64,000 nt of DNA from Sphaerulina vaccinii (Eukaryota; Ascomycota; Dothideomycetes; Mycosphaerellales; Mycosphaerellaceae): positions 186,001 through 250,000 of the forward strand of contig JAKUDP010000019.1 in the NCBI GenBank assembly GCA_022570795.1, read 5' to 3'. Position 1 is the first letter of the stretch. The number at the start of each line of letters is the position of its first letter. A program made the translations under genes and the position numbers. Below the pieces are notes generated by a model. The model was not told where the DNA came from. It was given only the letters and a program-made list of their open reading frames with translations, and searched no databases. Positions 1 through 11,007 of the stretch are shown here, in pieces.

Positions 1-422
1 TATACGTCAATACTGTTTGCAGTAAGACTGGCGCTGTAGTCGGACTGGAAGGTCTACGCGGCTTGCAACATGATGGCTATATATCTACAGATATGGCCAA
101 CGACCACTCCTTCGTGGCGAATCTCTTGCTTCGCAATCTACCTTCACTTCGAGTGCCATGAAGCCTTCGTGACCGGTAAAGAAGATTGGGCGTCTCCTTG
201 GCGATTATCTTGCTGGACACGAGCTGTCAAGTCGCGGCGTCAGCAACGAGTCGCTCAAGTCAACAGTTGCCAGGCAGAACCAGGGTGCGCAAGACACATG
301 TTCGAGCGTTGGTTTGTTCGATGGACAGCAAACATAAAGTCAGTTTACTGCCTACAAGATGTACACTCATACCACTCGGACCGACTATCAGATCGCGGCA
401 TACTCTTCATCTGTGACTAGCC
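1..422. other. left edge, no supported gene
   Basis: The reading frames here are short and show no recognisable motif or splice pattern. The last part is presumably the upstream region of the SprT-like gene that starts at 423. I see no clear TATA box. Confidence 0.5.
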
Positions 423-1127
423 ATGGCCACCAGCATCATTGCCGATGCACTTGAATACCTTCCAACGCTGGAACATGAACTTCCAGAAGCACGAGTCCAG
501 GCATGGCGAGATGTTCTTCACTGTCTCAACAACTTGCGAACAGACCACACCCTCGAACGGCGAACAGTGACGGCAGCTGAGATGGAAAAGCTTGTGGAGA
601 ACCTAGATACTGCGCTCTTGGGACTACGCAGATTCCACGATTATACCTGCGCCTTTGAATGGGCTGACAGTACAGCTGGCTACAATGGAAGAGTCCAACG
701 CTTCTTGGAAACTGGCTCTGGTACTATGAGTATAAGAAACGACCTCAAAAGAGATGAAAACCGAATCCTTGGGACTGTATTGCATGAGCTTGTACACATC
801 TACATTCATGTGATGCTGTATCATCTGCGGGAAACGCCTCTCCCGAATGATTTCGAGCTGTCCAAGGAGGAGCTGTTGGAGCTGAGTCACCAGGAGCATG
901 GTGAACTGTGGCAAAGGCTAGCACTAAAGGTTGAGATCACGGTCTCCATGATAATTGGGAAGATCTTTGACCTGAGAAGAGCTGAAGGTGTCGTCAAGGA
1001 GTACAGTAAGACTGGAGTGCGGCCGGATGAGACAATTTTGCGGCTGCTGTTCAATGGCACGGCAGGCACGAAAGACTACGGGTATGTGAAGAGGGCGCTC
1101 GACGAGTACGAGGAACGTTCCACATGA
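423..1127 (+). CDS. SprT-like zinc metallopeptidase domain protein
   Basis: Single-exon gene for 234 residues. The zinc signature HELVH lies at about residues 121-125, inside a hydrophobic helix. A second histidine cluster (HQEHGELW, residues 156-163) supplies the probable third ligand, which is the SprT/Spartan layout (HExxH, then H about 30 residues on). Spartan proteases cleave DNA-protein crosslinks, but this protein lacks visible PCNA- or ubiquitin-binding motifs, so that role is only inferred from the fold. The start is an ATG in good context (gccATGgcc) directly after an upstream stop. A second gene of the same broad family lies at 5073. Family call fairly sure, function not. Confidence 0.75.
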   Translation: MATSIIADALEYLPTLEHELPEARVQAWRDVLHCLNNLRTDHTLERRTVTAAEMEKLVENLDTALLGLRRFHDYTCAFEWADSTAGYNGRVQRFLETGSGTMSIRNDLKRDENRILGTVLHELVHIYIHVMLYHLRETPLPNDFELSKEELLELSHQEHGELWQRLALKVEITVSMIIGKIFDLRRAEGVVKEYSKTGVRPDETILRLLFNGTAGTKDYGYVKRALDEYEERST

Positions 1128-1392
1128 GTTATGTGCTGTACCTCTGCCTACCACGGACAACCATGACTGTCAATATTCGTACGATACAAGGCGTGCCAGT
1201 ATACGAGCCACCAAAGTTAGACGTTCATCCTTCAGATGTGAGATGTCTCACAGACTCTCAAGCTGTCTCCAACGGTTTTCAGGAGCTCCCAGTCACTTCT
1301 AAGACATGCATGAATCGGCCGACCGTATACGTTTTGCTCCTTCGCTGTATGTCCCTTGTGATTGCCTGTTCCATTCCTGCTTCTTCCTCTCA

Positions 1393-1992
1393 ATGACTCC
1401 ACAACAATCGAACGAGCTCGCGCTGGTCGCAGCAAGATGGGACTCTGATCGATGCTTCGAGCTGGACTCTGAGTTCTGTCCTTTCTTTCAATGGCCTGAG
1501 CCGTCTACACGACCAAGCCATGTCCGGAAGATCAGTCCTTTGGCTGAGCCTTTTACACCCAGGATAGCCATATTTCCAAACGATAGCCTTGACCCGCGAA
1601 GTCCAATTCTTCCAGCAATTCGAAGTGATCCAGGCTCAATCGATACTGACAGCTCTTCCTCATCGCCGCCTCCCCTGGCTTTCTCCTTGACTGCTCGGAT
1701 GGCAAAACTGGAAGCTACCAGCAATCAGATCCTGGCAAACAGCCGTCTCCATGGCCTTGAGATCGAACAAGCTCGTACCTCCGCCTGGAGCCTCGAAGCA
1801 CGGCTAGTACTGCTTGAGCAGCGGGTTCCTCAGCTTGAGAAGGTTCTTCAGCAGCAAGCCTGCTACATCTGGCAGCGTGTACAGCGGAACGAGGCACGCT
1901 GGGCAGATCAAGAGAGAGTGCCTCTCGCCCGGATATACGGACAGCCAGGCGGAGGCGTTGTTTTCGAAGGATTGAAGGAGCGTTCGCGGTGA
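1393..1992 (+). CDS. hypothetical protein with C-terminal coiled coil
   Basis: About 199 residues from the ATG at 1393 (context tcaATGact). I do not recognise a family. The first ~80 residues are Pro/Ser-rich and probably disordered. A Ser-rich run is followed by a heptad-like region (about residues 95-165) rich in Leu, Glu, Gln and Ala, which looks like a coiled coil. The frame is also open 29 codons upstream to 1306, but that stretch looks non-coding. Expression is unproven. It could be a chance open frame, although its amphipathic C-terminal half argues for a real protein. Confidence 0.45.
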   Translation: MTPQQSNELALVAARWDSDRCFELDSEFCPFFQWPEPSTRPSHVRKISPLAEPFTPRIAIFPNDSLDPRSPILPAIRSDPGSIDTDSSSSSPPPLAFSLTARMAKLEATSNQILANSRLHGLEIEQARTSAWSLEARLVLLEQRVPQLEKVLQQQACYIWQRVQRNEARWADQERVPLARIYGQPGGGVVFEGLKERSR

Positions 1993-3669
1993 TCAGCGCG
2001 ATCTTCGAAGAGGCGGAGGCATTGTCGCGATCATAACCTTTTTGACCACATAACGTAGAATCGACTGCTGGCTCTATGCCCCTGTTGTTTGATCATCTCA
2101 AATGATGGTTTTCTTCTCTTTCACGCGCTCTGGATGGGTTTCTGTCCATCGCGTCTCGGTGGCGACTCGTACGAAGGCGGAAAATCTCGATGGCGGTCCT
2201 GGATAGCACGGCGTCAACAACTGCTCGCGCCACCGAAGTGCTAGATCGATGTATCTTTGCTTATACCAATGGTCTTTTCCTGTGGGGCTTGCCCTCTTGC
2301 AACCAGTTGATGTATCAACACGGTGGCGCAGAAAGAGGTGGCGGTCTTGAGATTGGCTTCGACTGTTCGACAGGGACGCGCTCGACAGCGACTATCACTC
2401 TTGTGTTAGCATTGACATCGTGTGTTGAGCCTTTTTCGCGACCTTCAGTATAGATGGCGGTTTGATCGTTCGCTGTAACGTACATTTGAGTTGCTCTCCG
2501 TCGCAATTCCATGGCTACCATGAAGACCTCCGCTCAGAACGACTTCAACACAACAAGACAAGACGAAAAGTACACGGATGGGCAATATAGAGCAACGAGG
2601 CCTCCATGATTGATCAGGTGGTTGACACTGCGCGCTCTGTCGGTCATCTCTTCCATCCGGCGCCCACAACATCGGACAGCGTGTGACATTGTCAGCCGTT
2701 GGAGACGATAAACAGATGAGACTCTTCTCCAGGCACCCGCAACAGCGAGAACATGATGAAAAGATGATGAGCATCGCTCGATAATGCCCCAGAGCCAAAG
2801 ATGAGTGCATTTGGAGCCCTCGATGTCGGCAAACCTCTCGTCTACACGACATGCAGCCGCAATGCTGTTCGATGGAACAAATTGGACAACAAGCGTTATA
2901 TTGACTGGAGGCCCGTCACCCCGTCCCAGGCAGTGAATGATCTTCGAGCTAACACCTCAGCGCGAGGGAAGTCATGGATATAAGACAACCCACTATTGCT
3001 AGAGGCGCTCGTGCAACAGCAGCGACGAAGAAGAAGAAGAGGAGGTTGAGGAGGGGAGCTGAGAAGGTAAGCTCGCAAACGACGCTAGCGGCAGCTCCCA
3101 GATCAATCGATATAATCGAATCACAATGAAGCTCACCTCGTGCCATTGTAGCATCATCAAGCACGTGCCCATCGTTGTTGATTCTAGCCTGGCAACGCTC
3201 GCGCTCGGCAGCTATAAAGACCCCTCTCCCCCTCCAAACAACGCAGACCTTTTCTCTGACATGCTCGCATCGGCACTCCACTGCACCATTCTCCTTCACC
3301 ACTCCGGTGGTGTCCCCGCTGACCCCAACACATCGCATGTTATGCTCTCGATGAGTAACGTGCCACCAATGCGAGCTCAGATCAAATATGCCCAAGTAGC
3401 CTCCACAGACAGCATTTCTTTGCTGTTAATGTGGTGGCCTTCGTGCCCAGTGGCTACATCCCTTTCGATACGTTTAGATAGCTATTCAATGAAACTGTTT
3501 CTCGTCTCACTGTTCTCTTGCTCAATTGGTCGGTCTGCCTTGCCAATTTGCCTCGTAATCGCCGCTCTTCTCATCCTCACATCAACAACTCTGCCACCAA
3601 CGCGACGACCACATCGCAATCAGCAACAACAACAATTACCAGAGACAGCACCACCACCAGCACACCACC
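1993..3669. other. intergenic, includes promoter and leader of the small membrane-protein gene
   Basis: No supported coding gene. Frames are short and lack motifs. The right-hand third holds a TATA box (3213-3218), then a pyrimidine-rich stretch and CA-rich repeats (about 3590-3665). These are consistent with a promoter and a roughly 400-nt leader for the gene starting at 3670. Confidence 0.5.
3213..3218 (+). promoter_or_regulatory. TATA box
   Basis: TATAAA in the context gcTATAAAgacccctc, followed by a CT-rich tract typical of fungal transcription start regions. It is the best core-promoter candidate for the three-exon gene at 3670, which would imply a leader of roughly 400 nt. Confidence 0.4.
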
Positions 3670-3948
3670 ATGCTCTCCGCCCTCTCTCGCTCGCTCGCCT
3701 TTGCTTTCGGCGTCTTCGTCCTTGTCGCCGCCGTCGTAAGTCGCCATACCACGAGGAGGCGTTGACAAACAACCAAAACTGATAAATCCTCACAGTTCGC
3801 CGCCGTCCTCCTCTGGTGGTTTGGCGCCTGCCGTCCCTGCCTTCGCGAGCGCAGAGAGTAGGTCTCCACCATCTGGACAATGACCGAGCCTTGCTGACTC
3901 CAATGTTTCAGGCGCAACGAAATGATCGACTTGGAGGAGATGTTGTGA
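3670..3948 (+). CDS. 54-residue membrane protein, three exons
   Basis: Proposed join(3670..3735, 3796..3857, 3912..3948). Intron 1 (60 nt) runs from GTAAGT to CACAG. Intron 2 (54 nt) runs from GTAGGT to TTTCAG with a GCTGAC branch site about 20 nt before its end. The exon phases agree and give one frame ending in TGA. The product starts MLSALSRSLAFAF, has a long hydrophobic segment (about residues 9-33, ending LLWWFGA), a short Cys/Arg-rich stretch (CRPCLRERRER) and an acidic tail. This reads as a single-pass or hairpin membrane protein with a basic cytosolic flank. I do not recognise a family. The two well-formed introns and the upstream TATA box support it. Confidence 0.55.
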
Positions 3949-5072
3949 GATGGGATTCGCCACCCTCTCACCAAGGCCGCAGAAGCTGTGGCAGCAGCAG
4001 GGTAGATAGCCTGCCAATGAAGAGAATACCTTGTTTTAGAGAATAGTTTCACGTATCGTTTGCGAACTTGGACTACTGACGATGGCAGCTCTCACGCTTC
4101 GACTTCCCCGCGACCTGACAGCGAATCCTCTTCACCAGATGACCCACAGCAAGACTACTCCGCGCATCTCAGGACCACCAAGATACCCTTTCAGATCACA
4201 AGGTGCTGGCAGAAAGAGAAGCAGCTTCAGAGACATGTTGAATTTTGCCATATGGTGGCGTTCAGGTTATGATACATACCAGGCAAGAATGAGAGTGAGA
4301 AGACTAAGCCTGTCAGGAGATATGAGCCATGATCGGACATCTCTGGGTCGCTCGTAGGGACCATGCTATCACTTCGAAAAGCCGGCGGCGAGACTCACAC
4401 ATAAGAGTCAATGGAGAGGATCTCGGCGTGCTAAGGACAGCTCCGCTTGATTGACGTCGACTAAGCAAACATATTGGTCTGCGAAGGAGCGACCGCGTCT
4501 GGTCCACCGATACAGAGACAGCACGGCCATTCGAGTTAAGAAGAGGAGGTATGACATGGTTGCGTCCTCGAAGTTATGCTATTTCGCGATCTGGCAAGCA
4601 GCCCTGATGTTGAGCAGAGCATCTCCCCGAGAGCTTCGACGAGCGTGCCACTACGATGCATGACGGAGTCGTGGTAGCACTTGAAACGATCAATGGAGAC
4701 ATGTAGCGAGGTAGGTCTCATTCGTTGGAGAGTTGACTGCCGTGTGCTCGATGGTTGTCCCCAAGATTCTGGTTGCTATATGATGCTTCTGACGAGTACT
4801 ATATTTCACTCTGGAGGACAAGAGCGAAGTACCATAACAGCGCTCTCTTCTGTCACTATACGGTGTATACGCCTGTGGCCTGCGGGGTCTTGCTTGCGCC
4901 TCAGGGTGTCTTTTGGAATGGAGCTCCGGCTTGAGGCGAGGTCTTAGCGTTTGGACTTATTCCGCACAACCTTTCCAGCTTCTCATCCATTGGCCCCAAA
5001 AACCACGCCCTTACTGATAAAGCGAATACGGCAGCCAACAGAACACTCATACTCGAAGCACAACAAGCCATC
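3949..5072. other. intergenic, nothing recognised
   Basis: About 1.1 kb with only short open frames and no motif, clear intron or repeat. The last ~100 bases before 5073 are A/C-rich and are presumably the leader of the second SprT-like gene. Confidence 0.5.
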
Positions 5073-5723
5073 ATGCCTCACCTGCCAAGCTTCTTGAATG
5101 GCAGGATCCTGCCGTTCAAGATATCATCTCACTCGCCGATGGAGATAGCTGGAGTGATGTCCACCGGACTCGGGCACGCCAGAGACGAAGAGCTCGCCAT
5201 TTGGCTGGAGGACTTCCGCAAGATCACGAGAAGGCAAACTGCTCAAGGTCCCGGAGCTCCTCCAAGTCCCGAGGATATAACAGAGCGATGGAATGCACTG
5301 AAGGCGGGAAAGAGACTGATGAGTGAGAGGCTGTTCGGGAGCCAACTCCACGACGTTCCTTTGTATATGGATGAGAACCTCTACGGGCGTGAGGGCGCAT
5401 ATGGTTATACCTCCAATATCGGCACACGGACACGTATTGATATCGATCCTTGTCCGAGCAGGGATCGTATCAGTGACTCTATGGCCACGCAGCTCGCTCA
5501 CACTCTGCTGCATGAGCTATGCCATGCAGTCCTCATGCGCTATGGCTGCATGAATCGCCTCTGTGAGCAGAGAGACTGTCAAAGCCGTTGCGCTTATGAA
5601 AGTGGGATGACTGGTCACGGCAGGGCGTGGCGCATGATTGCCTGGGCTATGGAGCAAGCCTCGGTGGAGTATTTCGGTGTGCGCATGGATATGCAGTTAT
5701 GGAGCTTTCGTCCTAATGGGTGA
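5073..5723 (+). CDS. SprT-like zinc metallopeptidase domain protein, Cys-rich variant
   Basis: Single exon, 216 residues, ATG at 5073 in the context atcATGcct. HELCH at residues 147-151 is the zinc site, and the third ligand is the His of GHGRAW (about residue 182), as in SprT-like proteins. Between them lies a cysteine-rich insert (CMNRLCEQRDCQSRC) that could bind a second metal or form disulfides. The N-terminal half has no recognisable domain. The family matches the gene at 423, but the two share little beyond the metal-binding core, so they are not recent duplicates. Proteolysis is inferred from the intact ligands. The substrate is unknown. Confidence 0.75.
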   Translation: MPHLPSFLNGRILPFKISSHSPMEIAGVMSTGLGHARDEELAIWLEDFRKITRRQTAQGPGAPPSPEDITERWNALKAGKRLMSERLFGSQLHDVPLYMDENLYGREGAYGYTSNIGTRTRIDIDPCPSRDRISDSMATQLAHTLLHELCHAVLMRYGCMNRLCEQRDCQSRCAYESGMTGHGRAWRMIAWAMEQASVEYFGVRMDMQLWSFRPNG

Positions 5724-7396
5724 AGAGCATGCACTGCTGGAACCGCTCGCTATCCGGATGCGACACGATGCCACGGCCAGAGATGTAAAAGCCGGAACGA
5801 GACCGGTCTTGCATTGACAATCAGAGTCCTAGCATCATCGAGTGAGCTCTCTCCGCATGGCTGCTACCACTTCAAGCCAGATTCAGGACGAATCCTAAGC
5901 TGTTTCAAGACCGGAGACTTCTTCGGGACTCATTCACTCGCTTGGACGATGCTGGAGGATCCTGCTGGACCGCTCTAGGCTGCTCATTCTGCTGCGAAGG
6001 CTATATCTTCGCTGGCCAAAGGCTGCCGTGCATGAGCATTAACAGAGTAGATCGAAGGGCCTAAAGGTTGGAATTGAAAAGAAAGGCCTTGAGTCTGTAC
6101 TTTCCACTGTGTTGTGCTGGAAGAAAAGAGAGAGAGGAGGAGTTTGCACAGCAGATGCGGTCGAGCCAAGCTTTCTTGGCTTCCTGATCGTGCCCACCTC
6201 CTGACCAGGGTGCCGTTCCGCTCAGTTCCGAGTAGACGACCACTGCTCCTTATCACAGAACATCCTTCGACAGTTCACCCATCCACACTCCACGGTCCTG
6301 GAGTATCTGTGGGCGAGTTGGTGCAAAGATGAGTCTTGCAGACGATATTGGACCTGAATTGCTGAGACGCTCTTGGTCCCGGCGCAGTCTTGGAAGCCAG
6401 CGTGGTCCAGTTCACGGGTGATCGTCGAGTCCGAAAGACCTACAATTTCCTGAGCCGTCAAGGAACTAAGATGTATCACAGGCATGCTGCTCTAAATGAC
6501 GCTGGAAGCATTGCTGTCTGAGGTTTCAATCAAGTCAGCGACTGAATCGACCCGAGAATCGCTCTCAGCCTGAATTCTCGCTCGCCGGTCTGCTCCTTCT
6601 GAATTGTAGAGAGGTTGACGCCAGGCTAAGGCCCGCTGAATCGCTGAAAGATCGGCCGAGCTTACAGTCCGATCTTCACATCTCCGTCCGGCTTCCAAAG
6701 AATATAGGCATGGAGCACACTGAACGTCCGGATGAGCTGTCGGTATTGCTCGCTCGGACTCCAAAGCCAGGGATATACCTGCCGTCTGGCTCGGGTATCA
6801 TTCCAGCACGACATTGGGCATCACGTTTGCTCCGCGTTTCGGAACGTCGAAATGGTCTGGCCAGAATTCCAAGTGTGAGGACAAGCCTCACGGGCAAACA
6901 CGAGGCCTAAGCTGGTCTATATGCACTATGGTGGCACGAAGGATTGCCAATCGCCAAGCTGCATGGTGGGGCTATTGCTTGATCGAGATTAAGGTATGCA
7001 CGCTAATGCCATGGCGCATGCAGTGCGACATCATGCTTGTTGGAAGTTGAAAATTGCTCCGAGTGGTGGATTCGTGTGAGACATTCAGCCATCTGTTCCA
7101 CCACGATGGGTCTCGAACAAGCTCTTCCAAGACATGCAACATGTGCTTCGCATTGCTGGCATTATTGCTCCACTCTGTGCAAAAGCCCTCTGAATCTACG
7201 GTAGGGCAAAGGCGGTCTGCGTGGCTAAATGGGCCAGCTCTAGATGCAGCGGGTAAGTGTGAAGGATGCCACTGCACGAAGGCAGGATGCAGGAACTGAA
7301 TTACATAAACTGGCTCTCGACCTCACTTTGACAGCAGCACAAACATCACAGCACTCGGCATCGATTTCAGCAGGACTACCTCAGATATTCAGCACC
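5724..7396. other. intergenic, nothing recognised
   Basis: About 1.7 kb. Open frames are all under 105 codons on either strand and none shows a domain, signal peptide or convincing introns. The last 150 bases are the leader of the spherulin-4 family gene. The frame is open upstream of its ATG, but that part looks non-coding. Confidence 0.5.
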
Positions 7397-8269
7397 ATGG
7401 TCGTCTACGCAAATTTCCTGTTCCCGCTCTACATTTACCCACTGAGTGGAGCCTGGCAGCCATTGATCGACCAGGCAAAGCTATATCCTGATGTCACTTT
7501 CACAGCTGTGATCAATCCTTACAATGGACCGGATTCTGATAGCAAAGGATGTCCAAACAAGGACTTTGTCGAAGCCATCAACTCCCTGCACCAGTATCCA
7601 AACATTAAGACTATGGGTTACGTGCACACTGCCAACAGATACAACTGCGGAGACTCTAAGACGGACATCTGTTCTTGCACTGCACCAATCGATGAAGTCA
7701 AGCGAAACATCAGCACTTACGCTGGCTGGGCTACTGCGGGTTGTACAGGCTGGAGTACTGCCAAGCCAGACATCCACATTGATAGCATCTTCATGGATGA
7801 AGCACCTGGCCAAGACAATGGTGCCTGTTTGAGCTACATGAAGGACCTCACAACATTCGCCAAGTCCAACCTTACCACGAAGACTGGAGGACAAGTCCTC
7901 TTCAATGCCGGTGCTGCGACTAACAACTCCTACTTCGATGTTGCAGATGTCATCATCATACTGGAGGATACTCAAGCAGCGTACGAGTCCATTCCAGACA
8001 TTGGAGTACGAAACGGGAATGGCAAATATGCTCAGAAGTCTTCGATCCTCATCTATGCGGCGAGCAATGCAACTAGCACGATCCAGAGAGATACGAACAC
8101 TATCTTGAGTGTGAAAGCCGACAACTTCAACAGCATGTTCTACACGGATCGAACTGTTGATCAGTATGCCAACTTTCCGTATGCTTGGGCGAACATTACG
8201 AAGCAAGTCAATACTGTTGCACAGAGTAACAAGGCTGCGACTAAGAAGAGACATCGATATGCTGCATGA
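7397..8269 (+). CDS. spherulin-4 family (spherulation-specific family 4) protein
   Basis: 290 residues from the ATG at 7397 (accATGgtc), 51 codons downstream of the first in-frame Met, because the upstream codons look non-coding. Family hallmarks: LFPLYIYP near the N terminus, VINPYNGP, KTMGYVHT, the Trp/Gly-rich YAGWATAGCTGW, and DIHIDSIFMDEAP, which carries acidic residues at the end of a predicted beta/alpha barrel strand. The family is named from a Physarum encystment protein and is widespread in filamentous fungi as an extracellular or cell-surface barrel protein. No classical signal peptide is visible here. The C terminus is Lys/Arg-rich (KKRHRYAA). Biochemical activity is not established. 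Confidence 0.85.
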   Translation: MVVYANFLFPLYIYPLSGAWQPLIDQAKLYPDVTFTAVINPYNGPDSDSKGCPNKDFVEAINSLHQYPNIKTMGYVHTANRYNCGDSKTDICSCTAPIDEVKRNISTYAGWATAGCTGWSTAKPDIHIDSIFMDEAPGQDNGACLSYMKDLTTFAKSNLTTKTGGQVLFNAGAATNNSYFDVADVIIILEDTQAAYESIPDIGVRNGNGKYAQKSSILIYAASNATSTIQRDTNTILSVKADNFNSMFYTDRTVDQYANFPYAWANITKQVNTVAQSNKAATKKRHRYAA

Positions 8270-9735
8270 GCTCCATAACGGCAGTCAAGCAGAAACGGGC
8301 CAGATTTAAGGATCTCCCACTCGCCGAGGAAGACTATGGGTCTTATTACGAACGCCGGATTGCAGAAATGGTGGCTGATAGACTAGAAGCTAGCAAGTCT
8401 AGACCAGATATATGAAACACGCTGGGGTACTCAGCATATAACACTTTGCCACACGAACCTGACTCCCTGCGTTGCTTCATTACTGTAGTGTCTTCGCGAG
8501 CTACATCAACCCAATTACAATGCGAATTTGCTATCAACGATCACGTCTGGACAGAACCTTGTTGCATGCTCGTCTAAGAGACCTCTGGCTGCGTCAATGC
8601 CGTGGCGTTTCTCATGTTCCTCCTATAGTCATCCTTCTCCTGTTTATACGCGGCACTGCGGAAAGCACTCTTGAGAAGCCTCGGAGGCCTAGAGCTTCGT
8701 TGACCAGCGGAAGATGTCGGCGGGAGTCGTCAAAGGTGCGCAGCTCGACTGGAATGGCTTAAACAGGAACTGGGGTCCAGTCATTCCGTCTTCGGCATTC
8801 ACCAGACTCGTTCGTCTCGTCCTCCTGTGGCCCACCTCCGTTCGCTGAATCACAGATCAGATTGATCATGTCTGCCCCGTTGTCGCTGCGGTCTCTTGTC
8901 TCTGGGCAGAGGCGTTCGCCTTCATGGCAGAGCTAAGATGGCAAGGCGGGTACAGGGCGTGAAGGTCAGCGTACGAGTAAACAGTGCGTTCGCTGCTATG
9001 TGCTTGACTCCTGGGCTTGAAGTCGTCCGAGGGCTCTCAGATGTGAGTGTCGCCGTCCGCGACATTTTCGCCATACTTTGAGGTGAGATCTGCGATGCGA
9101 CAGACACGTCTAGACAGCAACATCTCTGACAAGCGGAAACAGCCACGACGACGACAATGAGCTTAGAACAAGTAACACATCCGACAGCGAGACTGGAAAG
9201 GCACGACGATTGAATTGAGTGGCTATCTGGATGTATGAAGGGATGTATGAAACCACTGCCAAAAAGGCACCTCGACACCAGCCATGATCTAGGACTGGGC
9301 GAGGACTACTGGGTAACACTGGTATCTGTTCTGTGCTCGCCCCTCAGACCACACCTCATACTCATTGATCACTGAGTAAGATGTGGTTGCTATGGGTCAG
9401 CTGTGCGGAGTGCAACGAAGGTCGAGCATGTGGCATGTCAGAAGAAAAGGTTGAGTTGTAGAGGAGAGCGAGAAGTTATTTAAGCTGGAAACAAGCCAAG
9501 GCGCTAAGCTGCATCAATCGATGCGGCATCGCGGCATTGCTTTCGATTGTTTGATTAGTACAGGTAGACCGATGACGAAAGACCTCGGGGCAAGACATCA
9601 CAGTAAGGGTATGACCATGATCTGGGCAGTCAGGGAAGATTCAGATCATGCTTGCATTGAGCTTCTGTAACACCTTGCTACCCATTGCCGTACGCCCGAT
9701 TGCGTCTTCCACTTGTCCACGGTATGTATCTTTGC
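8270..9735. other. intergenic, nothing recognised
   Basis: About 1.5 kb with only short frames. No domain, intron pattern or strong repeat was seen. Confidence 0.5.
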
Positions 9736-10144
9736 CTACTGGTATTGAATGTGCGCAAGGCGCTTGGCCGAGTCCAACTTCTCGCGCTGCTCATGGTATA
9801 CGGCTGGGATGGAGTCGACGGGTAGAAGGCTCTCCGGAAAGGCATTGACGCAGCAGATCGACTGCGCCGTGCTGGCTGAAGGCGTAGCTGCTACCTGTAC
9901 AGACGAGTCAGTGTGTTGAAGAGAGTAAGAAGAGTGTGATGATGCTTACGGTACCAGAGGCAGCTGTCATGAGAGATCGACGCAGCAGATCAAGCGTGTT
10001 GACCGGTTCAAAGATGACTTCGTCTTCGCGATCATCACCAGCAACGACCATGAAGTCTGGCGCCGAGAGGCCTTTTGCCGGGGCTTTAAACCTTGGTCGA
10101 CGTCCTTTGGTATCTGCCACTTCTTGACGTGCGTCTCGTCGTAA
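9736..10144 (-). CDS. partial hypothetical gene, last two exons
   Basis: Proposed complement(join(9736..9894, 9950..10144)). The 55-nt intron has a GTAAGC donor, an ACTGAC branch site and a TACAG acceptor, and the two exons join in phase 0. The upstream edge at 10144 is itself an acceptor (CTGAC followed 20 nt later by TTCAG), so more exons should lie to the right. The joined part encodes 117 residues with a Lys/Arg-rich start (KGRRPRFKAPAKG), then an acidic segment and NTLDLLRRSL. I recognise no family. The region to its right carries degenerate coding-like repeats in the same orientation, which may be its other exons or copies of them. Confidence 0.35.
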
Positions 10145-10259
10145 CTGAAGTTCTCGAGCCCGGAGTCAGCTGCGGACGTGCTGTTCGGACTGGCAGGTGC
10201 CGGTCACTTCGAGCCTGGACTGGTTGATGCTTCGAGTCGAGCTATGCTTAGGAGCGACT

Positions 10260-10830
10260 GTTGGCGATAAGAATGGCGATGTGAGGATGTCGGTAGAGAT
10301 GCTCTGTTACAAGGTCAGCGATCTCGTGACAGCGTTAGATTCTGGCCACAGGAGCGTACCAGTAGTGTGGGATCATCTTCAGGTTCTTTGCCACGAGGAT
10401 GGTCGTACAGTCGTCCATGGTCTAGCGAATTCGACTTTTCGTTTTGAGCCCATGATGAGCGGCGAGCCCGGAAAAACGGTGATATAAGGATGTCGATAGA
10501 GAGGGCTGAAGCACAAGCGGCTTTCGGCCATGTGTTCACTGGTGGATGGTCTCTCGTCCCGGAAGAATGTTGGAGTAAGGATATCGGTAAGAATGCTCTG
10601 GATCAAGGTCAGAAATCTCTCTTTAGTACTCACAGAATCAAGCTGTCGATAGGGCAGTATTTAGCATACCTGCTCTAGCTTCTCAAAGCGCAGCAGGCCT
10701 GCGGTTGAGGTATTCAATCAACCGCAGGCCTGCATCTGGGCTGGCTTCAACAGTCGTCGGTGGTCTAGCGCTGAGGCTGTCGAAAAATGCTGGATAAATG
10801 GTGGCGGTAATGATGTCGTTGGATGGTGTT
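10260..10830 (-). repeat. four degenerate exon-like repeats
   Basis: Read on the minus strand, four segments (near 10800, 10580, 10490 and 10290) share a motif of the type S/N-x-D-I-L-T-x-P-x-F-F-R. Two of them (near 10290 and 10580) are preceded by a CTGACCTTG stretch like the end of an intron. Spacing is irregular, about 90-220 nt. They look like an exon copied several times and then diverged. Only the leftward exons (9736-10144) make a clean frame. Confidence 0.35.
10693..10733. repeat. perfect 16-nt inverted repeat (hairpin)
   Basis: Arms 10693-10708 and 10718-10733 are exact reverse complements, separated by a 9-nt loop. Each arm also begins or ends with the self-complementary GCAGGCCTGC. 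It lies between two copies of the degenerate minus-strand repeats. It might be a terminator-like or protein-binding palindrome; function unknown. Confidence 0.6.
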
Positions 10831-11007
10831 GTTGATGTGAGAGACAAGGAGAGGGAGGATCACAGAGTAAACACAGCCGTTGGAGCCTGCAGCAGGCTAG
10901 GCACTCACGGACGCGTCGCGAGCTAGGAGTTCTTGCCAGGAATCATGCACGAGATCCACGCTGAGCCAATGGGTGGGCTCAAACCATGTTCTGAGGAGCT
11001 GCTCATG

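Noticed and set aside
7481..8254. 257-codon open frame on the minus strand
   Set aside because: It is antisense to the spherulin-4 family gene, which has clear family motifs. The antisense frame is a by-product of codon usage.
10405..10440. Additional copy of the tRNA-like array block (AGTCGTCCATGGTCTAGCG)
   Set aside because: About 18 bases resemble block A, but the rest of the unit, the hairpins and the T-run are missing. Probably chance.
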